DNA of 64,000 bases from Gambelia wislizenii (Eukaryota > Chordata > Lepidosauria > Squamata > Crotaphytidae), in assembly GCA_030847615.1 (NCBI GenBank), contig JAUMIR010000003.1:59443001-59507000 (forward strand). Direction: 5' to 3'. Both the position numbers and the translations under genes were made by a program. How positions within the stretch are numbered: the first letter of the stretch is position 1; every line of letters starts with the position of its first letter. The notes under the pieces are model-generated. The model worked only from the letters and a program-made list of their open reading frames with translations, did not search any database and was not told where the DNA came from. This document shows, piece after piece, positions 60,905 to 64,000 of this stretch.

Positions 60905-60978
60905 TTGTTGTTGTTATTATTGTGTGCTTTCAAGTCATTTCTGACTTATGCTGACTCTAAGGCGAACCTATCATAGAT
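60905..60978 (-). mobile_element. Sauria SINE tail fragment
   Basis: (GTT)n/TTATTATT, then GTGTGCTTTCAAGTCATTTCTGACTTA and CTAAGGCGAACCTATCATAG: a minus-strand tail without the head. Confidence 0.75.
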
Positions 60979-62228
60979 GAATAACATTTAAATGAAGGTT
61001 GTGCAGGTCTAAGTTGTGATCCAACCAGTAGCTTTTGAGTATTAGCCAAAAATGTTTGCAATTCTGATTACGTGTAGCCCCTTGAGTATTATTTTTATTG
61101 ACAACAGTTGTATCACATGCTTGATTCATACTAGCTCATGTGCTGTGTCTCACATGGGTTCTGATTAAGCATCATAAAGTTCTCAGCACAAGGAAAACTT
61201 ATTATAACAAATTTCAGACCTTGTATTTTTCTCTGACTCTTCTGGCTTGTTTGTCTTTGGGTAAAACAGTATTTGAACAATGGCTGAATGGATGAAATGA
61301 CTTGGTTTGGAAGAGATTTCTATTAGCCATTAAAACTTTCTGTAGAAAATGATTGAAAGATTACTGTCTGTCTTCATTAATTTACTGGATTTAAACCAGT
61401 TTATGCTGGTTTGATTCTTCCCAACACATACACTTTTGGCAACTTTCTCAGTTCTGTTTCAGCACTTTATTCTGTTCAAAATTTATAAAGTAACTTAATC
61501 CATTTTCTGCTGGTATATCTAGCACCTACCATCATATTTGGAACTAAATTGCTAGCTTTCTTTCTTTAAAAGAAAAAAAAAATCTTAGGCACATAAATTA
61601 AATGACTTTATTGTAAATCTTTGCCAAAATTATGCTAACCCATTTTATTGACCTATGCTTAATACTCAGTTCCAGAGGGGAATGTTCTTCATGTACTTGG
61701 CCAGTTTATTCTTTGAAATCTGTCTGGTCAGCAAGTCCAGTAAATGGCATACGTCCTTCAGAGCTATCATGAAATTGTGATCATAAAGGGAATCTGGGAA
61801 CCTATCTGCTGGCTCTCTCTTGTCCATCCCAACCTTCCTGTGTCAATGATAACAGCATATGTATTAATAAGGTTACAGTGCTCCATGGAACTGACAAACC
61901 TGATTGTGCAGAGTGCCTCCTTGCTTGGAGGATTGTAATGATGTTCAATAAAACACAGTTACAGACCTGCCTGGTCAACTTGGGAAGGGTGGGGAAACAC
62001 ACATGTCACTGTGTCCCTCCACACTTCCAATTTCATTATGCCATATAGGGCTACAGTTTGGTTCTGTCTTGTAGGTATATCCTGTCACACCTTTGACAGT
62101 AGCTGCATCACCATGCTCATCACCATGTTTTAGCAAAAAGATAGGTAGACGTCCAACATCTTCAACTGAGATGAGGCACCAGAACTTGAAATCAAGCAGA
62201 GGAGACATTCCTATATAAAGCTGAATAA
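60979..62228. other. Intron 8, left part
   Basis: No gene or named repeat recognised. Confidence 0.4.
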
Positions 62229-62832
62229 GGGCCCGTCTACACGGTAAAAAAAATACGTACGCCGTTCGGAAGATTACTCTTCTGTACACACAGCCATTCG
62301 GATTCATACGTGTCATTCAGAAGGGGTGCTAGCGAATCCCTCATAAACTACATGGATTTGGTGTTTGGAAGGAGTAGTGGATCTCAGCATAAAATCCGTA
62401 CAGCCATTCGAACGGCTGATGGTCTGTACGCCCCGTTCGCATACATATGAACAGGCAGTGTAATCTGATTGGCTGGCCGAGTAGAGGGGGCGGGGCTATC
62501 AAGGAGGGGAATTGGGAGTGGCCGCCATGTTGGATTCCCGGCTAAGCGAGAGTCCGGTAAGTCCGTGAATTTTATATATTCATTTTTATTTTACATTGTA
62601 AATAGGGAAAATCAACTGTCTGCAAAGCAGGCACCTTTTTAAATTTAAAAAAAGCGGCAGGAGATTTAAAACCGCCGCTTGGCTTGCTCACTCCAGCCAG
62701 CTGGGGAAGGGGAGTCATACGGAGTTTACGGGGGGTAAAAAATCATGTAGGCGAATTGTATGCATAGGAACGACTGCCTATTCATATTTTTTACCCCCCA
62801 AGCGGATTTTTTTTAATCGTATAGACGGACCC
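62229..62832 (+). mobile_element. Harbinger-like element with promoter-like 5' part
   Basis: The ends GGGCCCGTCTACACGGTAAA and (reverse) GGGTCCGTCTATACGATTAA are inverted repeats flanked by TAA on both sides (62226-62228 and 62833-62835), the PIF/Harbinger target length. Inside, on the plus strand: ATTGG box (62468-62472), GC box GGGGGCGGGGC (62486-62496), a YY1-like GCCGCCATGTTGG (62521-62533) whose ATG has a good Kozak context, and a splice donor CCGGTAAGT (GT at 62557). Confidence 0.75.
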
Positions 62833-63533
62833 TAAATGTTGTTAGACACTTCTCCTCCTAGCAGAAAATTGACAACATTTTATTAGCGATTTAAAGTCTA
62901 AATCAGTGGAACTTTCTTTGCTCCTTATAGGGATTGTATATGGTACTTACTAAGTTAAAGCTAATACATTTGTAAATCCTAGCTGGGGAATGTAAAGAGG
63001 AAGAGAGCAATGTAAAAACCGACCAGCTAGAAATTACATGAAAGCCATGGCTCTATCACAGTATAATGAACGTATTCTCCTTCATTGATATCATTGCATT
63101 TTAAGAATGACTAGATTGGAATAGTGTAGAAGGGAGGGGGAGATTATCAAGCAAGTTTAGGATCAAGATATAGTACTTTCTCTGTGCTAGTTCCCATGTA
63201 AGTAATTCTGAAATTAAGCAGTTATTTTCTGTGCAGAACCAATTTTCATACAAAAACATCCTAAGAAAATTAAAATTGGATATATTTGCTTTCTCACCTT
63301 GTTTGTTATTATGATTATTTCATATGATCGCTTAAGATAGGATTATGTGGAAAATAAAATGGGTTCCATATACTTGAGGCTTTTACAATGTTCTAGTCTT
63401 CCTATAGAGGTATTCCTGTTATAATTACTTACCTATGTTTGGGAGATACATTTAACCTGGGAAGCCTAGCAAGATGGGTATTTAATTTTACTTATATGAA
63501 CTACCAGTTCAGTATTCTTAACTATAATCATAG

Positions 63534-63689
<156 letters not shown>

Positions 63690-63874
63690 TAGGTGGGAGT
63701 GCTTGCATTTACTTTTGCTATGTACTTTCTTATGAGATTGTCTAGTCCAACTATATTTGTAAAGTTTTAGATGAGGTGGTTGTAAAATTCTTGACAGTTG
63801 GAACACATGAATAGGTTGACATAGTATGTAACACACATCGGAAATTGCTTAATGCAGTGTAGATGTGTAAATTG

Positions 63875-63950
63875 CTATTGCTTATAACAATTTGTAAGCC
63901 GCTCTGATATCCTTGTGGCTGAAGAGCAGGGTATAAAGAAATAAATAAAA
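63875..63950 (+). mobile_element. L2/SINE 3' tail
   Basis: GTAAGCCGCTCTGATATCC...GCAGGGTATAAAGAAATAAATAAA is the L2-type 3' tail shared by L2 LINEs and their SINE partners; only the last 75 bases are visible. Confidence 0.6.
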
Positions 63951-64000
63951 TATGTCCACTGAGTTTGGGAAATGGATTGAAGCACAGTACCTGGAAATGA

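Overview
This is a vertebrate nuclear window, most likely from a squamate reptile (lizard or snake; I cannot name the species). Three things point there. The right third holds the 5' coding exons of PIK3CB in vertebrate GT-AG intron format. The repeats include Sauria SINEs (tRNA head, Bov-B-type tail) and 5S-rRNA-derived Sauria SINEs. Many retroelement families coexist: CR1, L2, L1, another non-LTR family, Penelope-like repeats and a full-length DIRS element.

Layout. Positions 1-3865 carry no gene I can support, apart from one MITE. Positions 3866-10262 are a complete, apparently intact DIRS-type tyrosine-recombinase retrotransposon. It has a gag-like ORF1, an RT/RNase H/Dam-like ORF2, a YR integrase, inverted terminal repeats and an internal complementary region that matches both element ends perfectly. 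Positions 10263-43613 are repeat-rich and without a firm gene: nested L2 copies (14.2-17.9 kb, 36.5-37.9 kb, 40.2-41.5 kb), a CR1 copy interrupted by a long foldback element (30.25-32.13 kb), two L1 3' fragments on the minus strand (21.0-21.9 and 35.5-36.4 kb), three copies of one hAT MITE, Tigger-like and Harbinger-like elements, and several SINEs. One orphan exon-like segment lies at 21982-22103.

Positions 43614-63683 hold nine exons of PIK3CB (class IA PI3-kinase catalytic subunit p110-beta), plus strand, from the start codon through the end of the C2 domain, about 506 codons. All visible junctions are GT-AG with consistent phases. The helical and kinase domains lie beyond the right edge. 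The introns hold further L2, CR1, SINE, hAT, Penelope-like and Harbinger-like insertions.

Most notable observations: (1) the intact DIRS element, whose gag and YR frames are the same frame separated by one stop, with a 605-codon open stretch overlapping the RT gene; (2) a Harbinger-like element in PIK3CB intron 8 carrying promoter-like boxes, a Kozak ATG and a consensus splice donor on the gene's strand; (3) a hammerhead-ribozyme-like core in a Penelope-like repeat at 39.7 kb; (4) near-perfect foldback elements at 30.9-31.3 kb and 48.2-48.5 kb; (5) a three-codon uORF directly before the PIK3CB start. All family names come from reading the sequence and recall of repeat families; no database search was run.
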